DNA from: Planctomycetota bacterium
GTDB taxonomy: Bacteria; Planctomycetota; Planctomycetia; Pirellulales; Pirellulaceae
Reading direction: 5' to 3'
DNA: 5,596 nt
NCBI GenBank assembly: GCA_023417165.1
Contig: JAEZGD010000341.1
Span: 1-5,596 of the forward strand
Shown here piece after piece: positions 5,045 through 5,596 of this stretch. The notes below the pieces were generated by a model, which saw only the letters and a program-made list of their open reading frames with translations, had not been told where the DNA came from and made no database searches. How positions within the stretch are numbered: position 1 is the first letter of the stretch; every line of letters starts with the position of its first letter. The position numbers and the translations under genes are program-made.

Positions 5045-5596
5045 CTAGGGCAGCGCGGGATCCACAATCGGCAGCGGCGCACAAACGGGCGCGCTGGCGC
5101 TGGGCCAGGGGACGAGTTGCATCGCCAGAGGGTCCCACAGCTTCAGCCGCAGGCAAGCCGCGATATCCCAAGGTGCAAGCGTGATGGTCGTCGGCGTTTG
5201 CAGTTCTTCGAGCGCCGCCATCGCCTCAGGCAATCGATAGAACGGAATCTTCGCATTCAAATGATGGATGTGGTGATAGCCGATGTTGCCTGTCAGCCAC
5301 TGCATGACGGGATTCATGGCGATGTAACTCGACGAATGCAACGCCGAGAACACATAATCCCACTGCGATCCCAGTTGCAGTCGCACGCCAGGAAAATTGT
5401 GCTGCGCGAAGAACAAATAAGCGCCCACGGCCGAACCGACGGCAAACGGCAGGATCCACGCCAGCAACAAGTCATCCATTGTCCGGAAGATCACACAGGC
5501 GAAACCGACGTGGCAGGCCAGCGCCAATGCCGCATCGAAGTGTCGCCGCGGGTTGCGCAGCAGCGGTACGATGCACATGCCAAAGCCGAACACCGT
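5045..5596 (-). CDS. Membrane fatty acid desaturase, C-terminal part (cut by window edge)
   Basis: Membrane di-iron desaturases insert double bonds into acyl chains using oxygen and electrons from ferredoxin or a similar carrier. The visible 184 codons, including the stop, cover the C-terminal part. There are hydrophobic segments around residues 22-38 and 42-62 of the visible chain, then FFAQHNFPG, which matches the region of the second histidine box. The third box is very clear: GNIGYHHIHHLNAKIPFYRLPEAM (HxxHH). This pattern is that of the DesA/omega-6-like acyl-lipid desaturases; the exact position of the double bond cannot be told. The first HxxxH box and the start codon lie beyond the right edge. 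The GTG at 5593-5591 is in frame but is most likely an internal valine. The stop is TAG at 5047-5045. The next gene, 154 bases downstream, is not functionally linked in any obvious way. Confidence 0.88.
   Translation of the reverse strand, partial: TVFGFGMCIVPLLRNPRRHFDAALALACHVGFACVIFRTMDDLLLAWILPFAVGSAVGAYLFFAQHNFPGVRLQLGSQWDYVFSALHSSSYIAMNPVMQWLTGNIGYHHIHHLNAKIPFYRLPEAMAALEELQTPTTITLAPWDIAACLRLKLWDPLAMQLVPWPSASAPVCAPLPIVDPALP

Noticed and set aside
5591..5593. GTG as start codon of the desaturase
   Set aside because: The frame stays open to the window edge and the protein would lack the first histidine box and earlier membrane segments; it is probably an internal valine.

Overview
The window is GC-rich, and every gene I can support lies on the minus strand, so transcription runs from right to left. 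The protein features point to a planctomycete, probably of the Pirellula/Blastopirellula type. The evidence is a NusA with a shortened N-terminal domain and wording I recognise from that group, an IF-2 with an Ala/Pro-rich linker, and an exported amidohydrolase. The taxonomic call is inference from family knowledge, not from a search.

Layout, in the order of transcription. (1) 5596-5045: the C-terminal part of a membrane fatty acid desaturase, cut by the window edge. (2) 4890-3502: a secreted, binuclear-metal amidohydrolase of the imidazolonepropionase/prolidase-like type. (3) 3234-2065: a MalK/UgpC-type ABC transporter ATPase with no permease gene in view. A good sigma70-like promoter with a palindrome over its -10 box lies ahead of it. 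(4) 1882-635: nusA. (5) 383-1: the start of infB (GTG start, strong Shine-Dalgarno), which runs off the left edge.

The nusA-infB pair is the conserved core of the transcription-termination/translation-initiation operon. It lacks the usual rimP immediately upstream. The spacer between the two genes is long (251 bases) and rich in structure: an inverted repeat over the nusA stop codon, a marginal 54-codon ORF ending in SD-ATG-TAG, and a two-part 14-bp hairpin ending just before the infB ribosome binding site. The other three genes are not evidently related to one another or to nusA-infB.

I found no mobile elements, CRISPR arrays, tRNA or rRNA genes. Most of the window is ordinary. The parts most worth a second look are the nusA-infB spacer, the operator-like promoter of the ABC gene, and the two lineage-type variations in NusA and the ABC ATPase.
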